64,000 nt of DNA, from contig LT629764.1 of assembly GCA_900105225.1 (NCBI GenBank), forward strand, positions 1,355,501-1,419,500, in the 5' to 3' direction. Below are positions 24,459 through 35,874 of this stretch, piece after piece. The notes below the pieces were generated by a model. It saw only the letters and a program-made list of their open reading frames with translations, was not told where the DNA came from and searched no databases. How positions within the stretch are numbered: the stretch's first letter is position 1; each line of letters begins with the position of its first letter. The translations under genes and the position numbers were made by a program. The DNA comes from Paenibacillaceae bacterium GAS479 (GTDB lineage Bacteria > Bacillota > Bacilli > Paenibacillales > Paenibacillaceae).

Positions 24459-26120
24459 TCATTCTCCTGAGCCAAACACGACCGTCAGCGCGTGCAAAAG
24501 GTAGAACCGCCGAATCGGCTTGGCAAGCAGAGTCCGAGCTTGCTCGTGCAACTTCGGTGAAGCCGTGCTGCCGATCGGCGCCATGAGGATGATTGACAAA
24601 CTCCGCTTGGCGGCCTCTGCTAACAGAGCCTCCACCGTGTCTGAACCGGCGACGTTTTCGTCTACAATGAGTGCGTCATAGGAATATCCTTGCTCAAGTA
24701 AGCTCATAATTTCTACCGGCTCCGAGCATGCTGAGACATGTATGCCCCAGTTCGTCAGAAGCGAGCCCAAGATGGCTAGCAGTTCCTCGCTGTCATCGAG
24801 CAGAAGCACTCTTTTGCCGACTACCGGCTTATGATTCAACTGTACGAGAGGCATCGGCTCAGACTTGAGTTCAATCCAGAAGAAGAATCGGCTGCCCTTA
24901 CCCGGCTCGCTCTCCACCTCAAGCTTTCCACCCATAAGCTCCGTTAGCTGGCGAGAAATATACAGGCCAAGTCCGGTTCCGAGCTCCTGTCTTCCCTGTC
25001 CTTCATGAGGTCGGCTGTACTTCTGGAACAACAGTTCCTGCTCAGCTGCTGTCATTCCAATCCCCGTATCGGATACTGCGATATACACTCGTTCATATCC
25101 CGGACGATTGTCGATGGAATTCGATCGAACCTGGATCGTAATGTTTCCGCTGCTCGTGAATTTAATCGCATTGCTCAGCAGGTTTAGTACAATCTGCCGA
25201 ATCTTTCCTGCATCGCCGTATAGTAAAGGCAGCTCCCTGTCCAGATCAAGCAGCAGCTCTAGATTTTTGAGCTGTGCTTGGGAGGCGTAAAGAAACATGC
25301 TGTCCTCAATGAGCGATAACAGATCGAGCGGGAAAATTTCGAGGTTCATCTCGCCCTCATCCAGCTTGCTGTAATCGAGTACATTGTCGAGCAGTTGCAG
25401 CAGGTTTTTATTGCTGTCTTCCATGAATTTTACATAGGTCTGCAGTTCTTCCGACAACTCTGACTGCTGCATCAGCTCGGTCATACCGATATTACCGTTA
25501 AGCGAGTTACGAACCTCATGGCTCACCATTGCGAGCAGATCCGAGTTGCGGCTAAGCTTGGCCTGAGCGGTTCGGTGACGCTGGCTTAACTGCTGAATTC
25601 GGTTTTCGTCTTCTTGTTTGCGCCGGGCAAGCTGCTCGGTCCGTTCCCTCTGAAGGACATTCTCGGTTTCCAGTTCAACGGTGTACGTCAGGAACATAGC
25701 CATGGAATGAAGCGTGCGAATCTCCCAATCGCTGAATGGGTAACCAGGCTGATCCATTGCACAGAGGGTACCATACAAGCTACCATCAGCGAGCCGGATC
25801 GGCATTCCCACGAAGGAGTGGTCGCCCAGTTTCTCCGTAACCGCCATAGTTGCTGTTGATGCATGCTCTTTGGTGCTCGCGATCACCACTGAACCGCCAA
25901 TCCTATTAGGAACGAGGCTGCAGTAAGCTTCAAAAAAGGGCAGTACCGTCCCTTCTTCAACTATTCGCTGGTTGCGGTTGAGCGCCTTCATTATTCGATT
26001 CGTTTTGCCGTCATTGACCGCGACGAACAACGTATTAAGATTAAGAAGCCGGCTAAGTACATCTAAAATATGATCAGCCGCCTCATCAAAGGAGCTGGAA
26101 TACAACTTTTCAGGGTTCAT
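24459..26120 (-). CDS. cytoplasmic hybrid sensor histidine kinase (GAF-HisKA-HATPase-REC)
   Basis: Soluble kinase of 553 residues without membrane helices. A GAF domain (about 10-155) is followed by a coiled-coil linker (LARRKQEDENRIQQLSQRH). The HisKA phosphoacceptor lies in LAMVSHEVRNSLNGNIGMTELM. The HATPase has N box LNLLSNAIKFT, G1 VSDTGIGM and G2 GTGLGLYIS. A C-terminal receiver domain starts at RVLLLDDSEELLAIL, with the phosphoacceptor Asp in ALIVDENVAG and the Lys in LLAKPI. The GAF domain suggests a cytoplasmic ligand or redox signal. No output partner is encoded next to it except the LytTR protein facing away at 26305. Confidence 0.9.
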   Translation of the reverse strand: MNPEKLYSSSFDEAADHILDVLSRLLNLNTLFVAVNDGKTNRIMKALNRNQRIVEEGTVLPFFEAYCSLVPNRIGGSVVIASTKEHASTATMAVTEKLGDHSFVGMPIRLADGSLYGTLCAMDQPGYPFSDWEIRTLHSMAMFLTYTVELETENVLQRERTEQLARRKQEDENRIQQLSQRHRTAQAKLSRNSDLLAMVSHEVRNSLNGNIGMTELMQQSELSEELQTYVKFMEDSNKNLLQLLDNVLDYSKLDEGEMNLEIFPLDLLSLIEDSMFLYASQAQLKNLELLLDLDRELPLLYGDAGKIRQIVLNLLSNAIKFTSSGNITIQVRSNSIDNRPGYERVYIAVSDTGIGMTAAEQELLFQKYSRPHEGQGRQELGTGLGLYISRQLTELMGGKLEVESEPGKGSRFFFWIELKSEPMPLVQLNHKPVVGKRVLLLDDSEELLAILGSLLTNWGIHVSACSEPVEIMSLLEQGYSYDALIVDENVAGSDTVEALLAEAAKRSLSIILMAPIGSTASPKLHEQARTLLAKPIRRFYLLHALTVVFGSGE

Positions 26121-26304
26121 CGTTCACCTGTTTTCTTTGTCGGGATTAATTCTTCTTCCAAATTAATTATAACAGAGCGTTCTTTGGTTTGACCAGCCAC
26201 AAGCCGCTTGCTGCCTCACTACTCCCTTTCCAAACTCATTCCGCTATGCTATGATATGTAAGCGTTATCAAACGCGATTTCAACACATGCTAGGGGGAAA
26301 CGGA

Positions 26305-26655
26305 ATGGTAAACGTGCCATTAAAGGACCGCAACGTGTACGAGGACTTTGATGTTGAAACGGACATTCTGTATTATAGGCTCGGTTCCCTGGGCCTGGTC
26401 AGCTTCCACGGCAGCAACTACAACATAAAAAAGAAACTGTCTGCCGAACAGATTACCAGCTTGCGCGGGAATGAAGTCTTTTTTCCTGTCACTTCCGGCT
26501 GTTACGTGAATACCGCGCTGATCAGCACGATCGAGGACAACACCATCTACTTCGGTAGCAAAGGTCCAGAGTCCAAGCGCGTACCGCTCTCCCGCTGGAA
26601 AGCTTATTTGCTGCGCAGCCATCTGAGCCGCGCACACAGCCATTCGGCACAATAG
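26305..26655 (+). CDS. stand-alone LytTR DNA-binding domain protein
   Basis: Protein of 116 residues consisting only of a LytTR-type DNA-binding domain. Strand DILYYRLGSLGLVSFHGSN is followed by KKLSAEQITSL, then FFPVTSGCYVNTALISTIEDNTIYF, with the usual position of the family's hallmark VHRSYLVN, and RVPLSRWKAYLL. No receiver domain is fused. The start at 26305 follows GGGGGAAACGG. It is divergent from the hybrid kinase gene, whose own receiver has no output domain, so partnership is possible but speculative. The terminator at 26693 follows. Confidence 0.75.
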   Translation: MVNVPLKDRNVYEDFDVETDILYYRLGSLGLVSFHGSNYNIKKKLSAEQITSLRGNEVFFPVTSGCYVNTALISTIEDNTIYFGSKGPESKRVPLSRWKAYLLRSHLSRAHSHSAQ

Positions 26656-26692
26656 GCTAAGTAACAGCTCTGTATCCCATTAGCTCAATGAC

Positions 26693-26742
26693 AAGGCGCT
26701 CCTGCCGACACGTTCGCGTGACGGCAGGAGCGCCTTGTTTTA
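26693..26742. terminator. bidirectional Rho-independent terminator
   Basis: Stem AAGGCGCTCCTGCCG / CGGCAGGAGCGCCTT with an inner CACG/CGTG pair and a T-rich tail. It serves the convergent LytTR and AI-2E transporter genes. Confidence 0.88.
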
Positions 26743-26752
26743 TCTCGTTTTA

Positions 26753-27955
26753 TTATGGCTGCCCATCAGCGTCCCTTTTGACACCTAGAATCTTATACTC
26801 GGGCTCCGGTCCATATAACTTGGAATTCACCATAAACCATCTGAACAGATGGATCACGAACACCTTCAGCACGGCATAACCCGGAACGGCAAGAATAATG
26901 CCAAGGAAACCAAACAGCTTGCCCGAGGTAAGGATGACAAAAATGATCGTAATGGGATGGATTTTGAGCGTCTTGCCCATGATCTGAGGAGAGATGAATT
27001 TACCCTCAATCAGCTGTACGATCGTCCAGACTGCAATCATTTTGAGCAGCATGATCGGCGATGTGAATGCGGCGACGACCAAAGCGGGTGTAATGGCTAT
27101 GACTGGCCCGATATAAGGAACAACCGCCGTACAAGCAGCGACGATAGCCAGCACAAGTGAATATTGAAGCCCGATAATTAAATAGCCGATATACAGCAAA
27201 ATGCCGATGCAGATACTGACGATAATCTGTCCGCGGATGTAAGAACTGATCTGATCGTTGGACTCGCTCAGTACGCGCCGCGTTTCTGGGCGCAAATTAG
27301 TCGGCAGTAGCTTCATAATGAATTCCGGCAGTTTTTTGCCGTCTCTCAGCATGTAGAACAAGATGAACGGCAGCGTAACGAGCGCCAAGACAAATTCAGT
27401 TACTGTGCCTAGAAAGCCGCCAATATTTGTAATAGTCGTCTGGAGTATACTGCCCGCCTTCTGAGAAAGCTCAGTGGCGACCTGCTGCAGGTCAACATTT
27501 AGCTCCTTCTGCAGATCTATCACAATATTGCTGCCTAAATATAACGTAATCATATCTTGGACATATTTGATATACATTGGAAAGTTTTCAATCAGTCCCT
27601 GAATCTGCAAACGGACGACCGGAATAACAATCGTAACGAGCAGAGTAAGGAAACCGATAATAATGATGTATAACGCGGCAATGACCCAGCCCCGTTTCAA
27701 ACCTCGCTTTTCCATCCGATCCACCAGTGGATTAAGCAAGTAATAGGCAACTCCGGCAAGCAACAATGGCAGCAGCACTGTTCGGACCAGTGCAATTAGC
27801 GGTGAGAAGACGAAGGTAATATGGGCAAAGATATAAATATTGACGCCCACGAGGAGCAGAATAAGCAGAAACAAAACAAAGTTGTTATTGATGAAAAATT
27901 TACGAAAGCGGTTAAGGCGGGCTTCCTCCTGCCGTTCCTGCTGCATTGAATCCAC
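26753..27955 (-). CDS. AI-2E family (TqsA/YdbI-like) transporter
   Basis: Membrane protein of 400 residues with about eight helices. The N-terminal pair of helices is followed by AYYLLNPLVDRMEKRGLKRGWV. A long soluble stretch then leads to the conserved C-terminal core (IGLQYSLVLAIVAACTAVVPYIGPVIAITPA and the LIEGKFISPQIMGKTLKIHPITIIF signature). Members include quorum-signal exporters and, in Bacillales, sodium/proton or multidrug antiporters, so the substrate is open. I prefer the GTG at 27955, preceded by TTGGAGGGACG; the frame also opens at a TTG seven codons upstream, within the binding site. The upstream gap to aconitase is divergent. Confidence 0.88.
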   Translation of the reverse strand: MDSMQQERQEEARLNRFRKFFINNNFVLFLLILLLVGVNIYIFAHITFVFSPLIALVRTVLLPLLLAGVAYYLLNPLVDRMEKRGLKRGWVIAALYIIIIGFLTLLVTIVIPVVRLQIQGLIENFPMYIKYVQDMITLYLGSNIVIDLQKELNVDLQQVATELSQKAGSILQTTITNIGGFLGTVTEFVLALVTLPFILFYMLRDGKKLPEFIMKLLPTNLRPETRRVLSESNDQISSYIRGQIIVSICIGILLYIGYLIIGLQYSLVLAIVAACTAVVPYIGPVIAITPALVVAAFTSPIMLLKMIAVWTIVQLIEGKFISPQIMGKTLKIHPITIIFVILTSGKLFGFLGIILAVPGYAVLKVFVIHLFRWFMVNSKLYGPEPEYKILGVKRDADGQP

Positions 27956-28087
27956 AAGCGTCCCTCCAATTTCCAAAATTTGCTGTTCATCAAATCATAA
28001 TCATATGACGGCCCGGCTGCAAATACTAAGCAAGGCTTAGGTCCACTTATACGTCCGAAAAGCCCATTCGGATTCAGCTTTCATCCC

Positions 28088-28125
28088 TTTACTAAACGGC
28101 ATCGATCCGTTTATAATAAGTATAA
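28088..28125 (+). promoter_or_regulatory. aconitase promoter with PerR/Fur-like palindrome
   Basis: TTTACT at 28088 and TATAAT at 28112 (18-base spacer) form a plausible sigma-A promoter about 205 bases before the aconitase start. The -10 lies in the palindrome TTATAATAAGTATAA (28111-28125). This matches the PerR consensus TTATAATnATTATAA at all specified positions but one, and also resembles A+T-rich CcpC-type dyads. Assignment to a particular regulator is a guess. Confidence 0.5.
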
Positions 28126-28329
28126 AGCGGTTTTGAAATGAAGTTTTACTGTATGAAACAGCAGCCTGCTTACTTGCAGCAGATGCCGGATGAAGTTTGC
28201 CGGCGTTTTGGCATGCCCGGCCTGGCCGGAATGGGTTCTGTTTCATGCCCCCTGCCCGGAGACGTCCGCCGCTCCCGCAGCCTACTTTCGTTTCAACAAT
28301 TGCAAATCCGCCTGAGGGGAGCAAGCCAG

Positions 28330-31044
28330 ATGCCATTGCAGAACCAATATTCGGTCCGTTCTACACTTGAACTCGGAGGCAAGTCTTACACCTATTACAG
28401 CCTCGAAGATTTGGAAAAGAAGGGGCATGGATCCATTTCCAAGTTGCCCGTTTCCATTAAAGTGCTGTTGGAGGGCGCTATTCGCCAATTCGACGGCCGC
28501 GGCATTACTGCCGATCACGTTAAACAGCTCATTAGCTGGGCTGAGAAACGCGAAGACAAGGAAATTCCATTCATTCCCGCACGCATCGTACTTCAGGACT
28601 TGACCGGCGTACCGGTCGTTGTTGACCTCGCCGCCATGCGCGAAACTGTGAAAAAAGCCGGTGGAGATCCTAAAAAAATCAATCCACTCGTGCCTGTCGA
28701 TCTTGTTATCGACCACTCCGTCATGGTCGACGCTTACGGCTCACCAGACGCCCTTGAAATCAACCAAAAAATCGAATTTGAGCGCAATGCCGAGCGTTAC
28801 AAGTTTTTCCGCTGGGCGCAAACCGCGTTTGATAATTTCCGCGCTGTACCGCCTGATACAGGGATCGTTCACCAAGTTAACTTGGAGTACCTGGCTTCCG
28901 TAGCAGCTACTAAAGTGATTGACGGCGAAACCGTTGTATTCCCGGATTCTCTCGTAGGTACAGACTCCCATACAACGATGATCAACGGTCTTGGCGTTGT
29001 CGGCTGGGGTGTTGGCGGCATCGAGGCGGAAGCCGGCATGCTGGGTCAACCGCTCTATTTCGTAATGCCTGAAGTTATCGGCTTCAAGCTGACGGGTATG
29101 CTGGCAGAGGGCGCTACGGCGACCGACCTGGCACTGACTGTTACAGAAATTCTCCGCAAACGCGGCGTTGTTGGCAAGTTCGTCGAGTTCTTCGGCCCTG
29201 GCCTGTCCAACATCAGCTTGCCTGACCGTGCAACGGTTGCCAACATGGCTCCTGAGTATGGTGCAACTGTCGGCTTCTTCCCGGTTGATGCAATTACGCT
29301 GAACTTCCTGCGCCAAACAGGCCGTACGGAAGAGCAGATCGAACTTGTTGAAGCTTACTACAAAGCGCAAAACATGTTCCGTACGGACGATACTCCAGAT
29401 CCTTCGTTCACGGAAGTTGTCGAGTTGGACTTGTCCACGATCGTACCTTCCCTGGCTGGTCCGAAGCGTCCACAAGACCGCATCGAGCTGACTCAGATGA
29501 AGGAAGCCTGGAACAGCACGGTTCGCACTCCTGTTGACAAGGGCGGTTATGGCCTTTCCGACGCGAAGATCGAAGAAGTTGTTGAAGTTAAACACAACAA
29601 CGGCAAAGTCAGCCAAATGGGCACAGGCGCAGTTGTTCTGGCAGCTATCACAAGCTGTACGAACACCTCCAACCCAAGCGTTATGCTTGGCGCGGGCCTC
29701 GTCGCCAAAAAAGCAGTAGAAAAAGGACTTGTGAAACCGGAATACGTGAAGAGCTCCCTGACTCCAGGATCGCTCGTCGTAACCGACTATCTCACCAAGT
29801 CCGGCCTGCTTCCTTATTTGGAGAAACTCGGCTTCTACGTTGCTGGTTACGGCTGCGCGACTTGCATCGGCAACTCCGGCCCTCTTCCGGATGAGACTAG
29901 CCAAGCGATCGCTGACAACGACATGACTGTTGCGGCAGTCCTTTCCGGTAACCGGAACTTTGAAGGCCGTATCCATGCTCAGATCAAAGCCAACTACTTG
30001 GCATCTCCACCGCTCGTAGTTGCTTATGCTCTGGCAGGAACAGTTAACATCGATTTCGCGAACGATCCGATTGGTCATGATCAACAAGGCGAGCCTGTGT
30101 TCCTGCGCGACATCTGGCCTTCCTCCGAAGAAATCGCGAACGCGGCAAGCTCGGCGATCACACCGCAGATGTTCCGCGACAAGTACGACAACGTCTACAC
30201 GCACAACGAGCGCTGGAACCAAATTCCGGTGCCAGAGGGCGAGCTGTATGAGTGGGATGAAAACTCCACTTATATTGCCAACCCGCCGTTCTTCGATAGC
30301 CTGGCGGACGGAATTCGTGATGTAGAAGACATCAAACATGCGAAAACACTGCTCCTCATGGGCGATTCCGTTACGACGGACCATATTTCCCCTGCAGGCA
30401 GCATCCGTGCCGATTATCCGGGCGGTAAGTACCTGATCGAGCATGGCGTGGAGAAAAAGGACTTCAACTCCTATGGTTCCCGCCGTGGTCATCACGAGGT
30501 TATGGTTCGCGGTACGTTCGCGAATATCCGTATCCGCAACCAAGTTGCTCCGGGTACTGAAGGCAGCTTCACGACCTACCTGCCTACCGATGAAGTGACT
30601 TCCGTCTACGAAGGCTCGATGAAGTATCAAGCCGACAAGACGAATCTGATCGTTATCGGCGGCAAGGAATATGGCACTGGCAGCTCCCGTGACTGGGCAG
30701 CTAAAGGAACATTCCTGCTTGGCGTCAAAGCCGTTATTACGGAAAGCTTCGAGCGTATCCACCGCGCCAACCTGGTCGGTATGGGCGTTCTGCCGCTTTG
30801 CTTCCACGAAGGCCAAGGTTGGAAAACGCTCGGCATCACAGGCCGTGAAACGTTCAATATTGAAGGTTTGAACAATGATGTGAAGCCTGGTGATAATGTG
30901 ACGGTTACCGCTACCCGCGAAGACGGAAGCTCCTTCCAGTTCCCGGTTACAGTACGTCTCGATTCCCTCGTTGAGGTAGATTACTACCGCAATGGCGGCA
31001 TCCTGCAAACCGTTCTGCGCCAAATGCTGAACGAGCAAAACTAA
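28330..31044 (+). CDS. acnA: aconitate hydratase (AcnA/CitB type)
   Basis: TCA-cycle enzyme converting citrate to isocitrate through a [4Fe-4S] cluster. In Bacillales it also works as an iron-responsive RNA-binding protein. The 904 residues match B. subtilis CitB. Cluster cysteines are Cys443 ([13 protein letters not shown]), Cys509 and Cys512 ([14 protein letters not shown]). The C-terminal swivel domain ([32 protein letters not shown]) is complete. The ATG at 28330 has GAGGGGAGC upstream. The open frame extends back to 28138 but has no site there and would give a foreign N-terminus. The gene is monocistronic with a terminator at 31071. Confidence 0.98.
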   Translation: MPLQNQYSVRSTLELGGKSYTYYSLEDLEKKGHGSISKLPVSIKVLLEGAIRQFDGRGITADHVKQLISWAEKREDKEIPFIPARIVLQDLTGVPVVVDLAAMRETVKKAGGDPKKINPLVPVDLVIDHSVMVDAYGSPDALEINQKIEFERNAERYKFFRWAQTAFDNFRAVPPDTGIVHQVNLEYLASVAATKVIDGETVVFPDSLVGTDSHTTMINGLGVVGWGVGGIEAEAGMLGQPLYFVMPEVIGFKLTGMLAEGATATDLALTVTEILRKRGVVGKFVEFFGPGLSNISLPDRATVANMAPEYGATVGFFPVDAITLNFLRQTGRTEEQIELVEAYYKAQNMFRTDDTPDPSFTEVVELDLSTIVPSLAGPKRPQDRIELTQMKEAWNSTVRTPVDKGGYGLSDAKIEEVVEVKHNNGKVSQMGTGAVVLAAITSCTNTSNPSVMLGAGLVAKKAVEKGLVKPEYVKSSLTPGSLVVTDYLTKSGLLPYLEKLGFYVAGYGCATCIGNSGPLPDETSQAIADNDMTVAAVLSGNRNFEGRIHAQIKANYLASPPLVVAYALAGTVNIDFANDPIGHDQQGEPVFLRDIWPSSEEIANAASSAITPQMFRDKYDNVYTHNERWNQIPVPEGELYEWDENSTYIANPPFFDSLADGIRDVEDIKHAKTLLLMGDSVTTDHISPAGSIRADYPGGKYLIEHGVEKKDFNSYGSRRGHHEVMVRGTFANIRIRNQVAPGTEGSFTTYLPTDEVTSVYEGSMKYQADKTNLIVIGGKEYGTGSSRDWAAKGTFLLGVKAVITESFERIHRANLVGMGVLPLCFHEGQGWKTLGITGRETFNIEGLNNDVKPGDNVTVTATREDGSSFQFPVTVRLDSLVEVDYYRNGGILQTVLRQMLNEQN

Positions 31045-31070
31045 TTCAATACCCCAACAGCAACGCCGGT

Positions 31071-31097
31071 GAGCCTCAGGCTCCCGGCGTTTTTTTC
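31071..31097 (+). terminator. Rho-independent terminator of aconitase gene
   Basis: Stem AACGCCGG(T)GAGCC / GGCTC(C)CGGCGTT followed by TTTTTT, 27 bases after the stop. A very similar hairpin (TGCCGGTGAGCC) ends the protease gene at 33140. Confidence 0.85.
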
Positions 31098-33133
<2,036 letters not shown>

Positions 33134-33139
33134 ACCAAC

Positions 33140-33178
33140 AAAAATGCCGGTGAGCCCTTGGCTCCCGGCATTTTTTTA
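33140..33178 (+). terminator. Rho-independent terminator of protease gene
   Basis: Stem AATGCCGG(TGAG)CC / GG(CTC)CCGGCATT followed by TTTTTTATT, just after the protease stop and opposite the small membrane-protein gene. Confidence 0.88.
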
Positions 33179-33370
33179 TTGCTCCCGCCCCTCTGCAGGC
33201 TCGTTTGAACCAACCCTCAGTTGCTCTCCCATTGCCTCCAACTGCTTCAGAATTTCACGGCTCACCTTCAGTTGTTCCCTCTGGCACGCTCTCATTTCCA
33301 CACTATTCGCTTCAAGCTTAAGCAGCACAATAACAACGACTGCGACTACGATTGCAAAATAAATTAGCAT
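33176..33370 (-). CDS. small single-pass membrane protein
   Basis: Protein of 64 residues. An N-terminal membrane helix (LIYFAIVVAVVVIVLLKLEA) is followed by a helical charged segment (MRACQREQLKVSREILKQLEAMGEQ) likely to form a coiled coil, then an acidic tail. The ATG at 33370 follows GAGGGGGAAAAG; a TTG immediately upstream is an alternative. It is convergent with the protease gene and shares its terminator region. The layout resembles small DUF-type anchors with a cytoplasmic coil. I recognise no named family. Confidence 0.65.
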   Translation of the reverse strand: MLIYFAIVVAVVVIVLLKLEANSVEMRACQREQLKVSREILKQLEAMGEQLRVGSNEPAEGREQ

Positions 33371-33508
33371 CAACTTTTCCCCCTCACTCGATTATCGTGA
33401 TTGTAACATCGAATTGGGTGCTTCTAAATATTAATAGCCCGAACCATTCTATTAAATCTCGCATACTCTTAGCCATAGAATATATTAATGAAGGAGTTTA
33501 GAGAGAAT

Positions 33509-33988
33509 ATGAACCAGTGTGAGATTAGCAGCTACAAAGGCTCAAGCCTGAGCGTAGTTCTCGTTTTATTTATTTTGTTAGTTATTGTTACGAGTGTATT
33601 CTGTTTTCCCTCGAGCTCTGTTCTTATGAACAACTCGGATGATCCCTCTAGTAGTATTTTAGGACAGACGGAAGGGTTCGACATCGTTAATAACAGCAGC
33701 TTCGTTCTTAACTTTGTTTCAGTTTCTGGAGATTCCAGTCCTCCTTCCCCCCTTTATCTTTCACCGGGAGGCGGACAGAATCACTTCGAGCTATCAATAA
33801 CTTATTTGAGTACAACTTCTGCCAATGTAATTTACCAGGGTTTAAACAACATTTCGCTTTCATTTACACTCCGGAATGTTTCGTTGTGGACTAAACATCG
33901 AAATCCAAGAATAGTCAGCATCACCACCACAGGTCCAATTTCTGCTATTGCACCGTCTTCAAGCAGATTAGTCATCACCAATGCTTAA
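33509..33988 (+). CDS. membrane-anchored protein with YjcZ-like N-terminus, function unknown
   Basis: Protein of 159 residues. After a short hydrophilic lead (NQCEISSYKGSS) comes a hydrophobic helix SLSVVLVLFILLVIVTSVF. The helix is very like the one in the tiny YjcZ-family sporulation peptides (LIVVLFILLIIVG). A Ser/Asn/Thr-rich extracellular part of about 115 residues with a beta pattern follows, ending SSRLVITNA. I place the start at 33509 because AAGGAG precedes it at 12 bases; the ATG at 33488 has none. AT-rich codon use separates it from its neighbours. The function is unknown, and a spore-envelope role is only suggested by the helix. Confidence 0.65.
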   Translation: MNQCEISSYKGSSLSVVLVLFILLVIVTSVFCFPSSSVLMNNSDDPSSSILGQTEGFDIVNNSSFVLNFVSVSGDSSPPSPLYLSPGGGQNHFELSITYLSTTSANVIYQGLNNISLSFTLRNVSLWTKHRNPRIVSITTTGPISAIAPSSSRLVITNA

Positions 33989-34020
33989 AGAAAATGACCC
34001 GCTCTGCGGGTACTGATATT

Positions 34021-34069
34021 AAAAAAAGCCACAGGGCACAGGATAAAATCCCGCTGCCGCTGTGGCTTA
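34021..34069. terminator. Rho-independent terminator between convergent genes
   Basis: Stem AAGCCACAG / CTGTGGCTT with an additional GGC/GCC pairing, flanked by an A tract. It fits as terminator for the DUF4832 gene on the minus strand. Confidence 0.78.
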
Positions 34070-34080
34070 AGTCATGAGCA

Positions 34081-35598
34081 TTATTTGGTGCGCATGCGAT
34101 GCGCTTCTATTTTGTAATGCAGCGTTTGATCGGTTTTAAGCTTATCAAAAGTGCCGAGGTTTTGATTGGCAGGCGCTTGTCCGATGCCTACTTTACCGAG
34201 CGGTGTGCGGCCGCCTTTGTAATAGTTCTCTACGGCAAAACGCACGCTTGGGACATCTCCGGCAATATCGTTGATGGAAAGGGCAAGCGTATACGTGCCT
34301 GCTTTGAGTCCTGCCGGCAGCGTAAAGCTTCCCTTGACGCGGTTTTTGACCGGTTGAGTATCATAGCTCTGGGTTGCCGAATTCCATTTATCGCCCGGCA
34401 GCCATTTGCGAATATCCGTGTTCTGGAATTTGCCCTTCCACGCGACCGACTTGTCCGCTCTGAGCAGCGCGGCTTCCACTTGCCAGTTGTAGTACATCGG
34501 CGCGGAACCCGTATTGGTCACATCAAAAACTACGTCAAGCTTGCCGCCTGCCTTCGTCTGTGCCGTGAAGTTTGCCTCGTTGATAACAAAACGGTAACCG
34601 AGCGTTTTCTGCATCTCGGCCGCTCCGACCGCTGTTTTTGGATTTTTTTGATCATACTCCGAGATCCAACCCAAGCTGGATGTATGAGTTTTACGAATCC
34701 AGTCGTTCAAGTAAGCCGTATTCGACGGGCTTTGCAGACTCTCGTCGGGACTATTGCCGATATTGCTCAGGTCGCCCCAGTTGTATGCAACTTCACCGCC
34801 ATTTACCGCTGTTTTCCAGTTGTTCCTGGCGATGATGCCATCACCGGATTCTTGGTCATCTGGCATGCCGAAGGAATCCCACAGGTAACCAAAGTTGTAC
34901 TCTTTAAACGTTTCCGGATAACGGACCTGTACCTTTTTATTTTTGAATGCTTTGACCGCTGCATCGCCAAGCGCCTTTTGGAACTCAGCCGGAATGCGGT
35001 CGCCGCCACCTGGAATCTCTACCGGGTAAATATGATGCTCGCCCCAGTTGCCCCACAGGCCAAGCTCAATATAAGCAACGCGGGAATCATAATCCCATGC
35101 CTGCCCAAGCTTGGCAATGAAATTAGTGAGCCGCTGCTTCACCTGCGGCGTCAACCAGCGGGCAGCTTCTGCTTCAGGCGTGCTTTTATCATGTGGAATA
35201 TCATTCGGCCAATATTCGCCTACATCCGGGTAAACGATAAACACCCTTGGAATGACCTTGATGTTTTTCTTTTCGATGCCAGCCCAAGTTTTGTTGCTCC
35301 ACAGCTTAATTTTCTCTACCGTGTCGGCAGCATTCGTTTCCAGGTCCGAATACTTGATGTACTGCTTGTAGACGGTTCCATACTCATGGTCGACGAAAGA
35401 TGGGTCATCGACATACCTAGATGGGCGGAATCCGATAAACGGATTTTTGAACGCTTCCTGCGTCTCGACAGGTTTAACGTTGATCGTTGGGCTTTGCGCA
35501 CTTACAGGCGCTACCAGCACGTCTTTTCCCGAAACGAACGACGATAGCAAAACTGCTGATGCCGCAGTTATTGCAATTTTAGATACCATTCTTTTCAA
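34081..35598 (-). CDS. secreted DUF4832-type glycosidase-like protein
   Basis: Exported protein of 505 residues. A TTG start (MKRMVSKIAITAASAVLLSSFVSG) follows AAAAGGGG and gives a standard signal peptide. An upstream ATG lies too close to that site. The N-terminal two thirds resemble a TIM-barrel glycoside hydrolase (FKNPFIGFRPSRY, VIPRVFIVYPDVGEYWPND, RVAYIELGLWGNWGEHH, YRFVINEANF). The C-terminal part is a beta-sandwich (LDVVFDVTNTGSAPMYYNWQVEAALL). This layout, with an acidic residue in IELGLWGNWGE, fits the DUF4874/DUF4832 family of polysaccharide-associated proteins of unknown activity. It is divergent from the SrpA-type catalase gene and ends in a terminator. Confidence 0.75.
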   Translation of the reverse strand: MKRMVSKIAITAASAVLLSSFVSGKDVLVAPVSAQSPTINVKPVETQEAFKNPFIGFRPSRYVDDPSFVDHEYGTVYKQYIKYSDLETNAADTVEKIKLWSNKTWAGIEKKNIKVIPRVFIVYPDVGEYWPNDIPHDKSTPEAEAARWLTPQVKQRLTNFIAKLGQAWDYDSRVAYIELGLWGNWGEHHIYPVEIPGGGDRIPAEFQKALGDAAVKAFKNKKVQVRYPETFKEYNFGYLWDSFGMPDDQESGDGIIARNNWKTAVNGGEVAYNWGDLSNIGNSPDESLQSPSNTAYLNDWIRKTHTSSLGWISEYDQKNPKTAVGAAEMQKTLGYRFVINEANFTAQTKAGGKLDVVFDVTNTGSAPMYYNWQVEAALLRADKSVAWKGKFQNTDIRKWLPGDKWNSATQSYDTQPVKNRVKGSFTLPAGLKAGTYTLALSINDIAGDVPSVRFAVENYYKGGRTPLGKVGIGQAPANQNLGTFDKLKTDQTLHYKIEAHRMRTK

Positions 35599-35874
35599 TA
35601 AATACATCCCCTTTTTCTCTATAACAATCATTTAACACTGCATATAAGAATAATTATCAAATTACAATTCATACTATAATCATAATCTAATTCAATTAGA
35701 AACTTAATGCAGCGCCGTAATACACAATACCACAACTCGTATTTATTAGCCCTATAGAGAAATATTTACTAAATGATAAAATAGGTTTGTTTTTCTTTTT
35801 TCTACGTGTTTACGGTTGATCTGTAAGCAATTATGGTAATAATAACTAAACTCGCCTGCAAAGGAGCTTCTGCC

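Noticed and set aside
28138-28329. 64-residue N-terminal extension of aconitase
   Set aside because: No ribosome binding site and no similarity to aconitase N-termini; the segment more likely is the 5' leader after the promoter at 28088.
28741-31038. 765-codon open frame antisense to aconitase
   Set aside because: Its phase is that of the complementary strand of a strongly biased gene; there is no ribosome binding site and the translation is Val/Asn/Arg-rich without domains. The aconitase frame is certain.
34099-35547. 482-codon open frame antisense to the DUF4832 gene
   Set aside because: The protein on the other strand has a signal peptide, domain pattern and terminator; the antisense product is Cys/Arg/Phe-rich noise.
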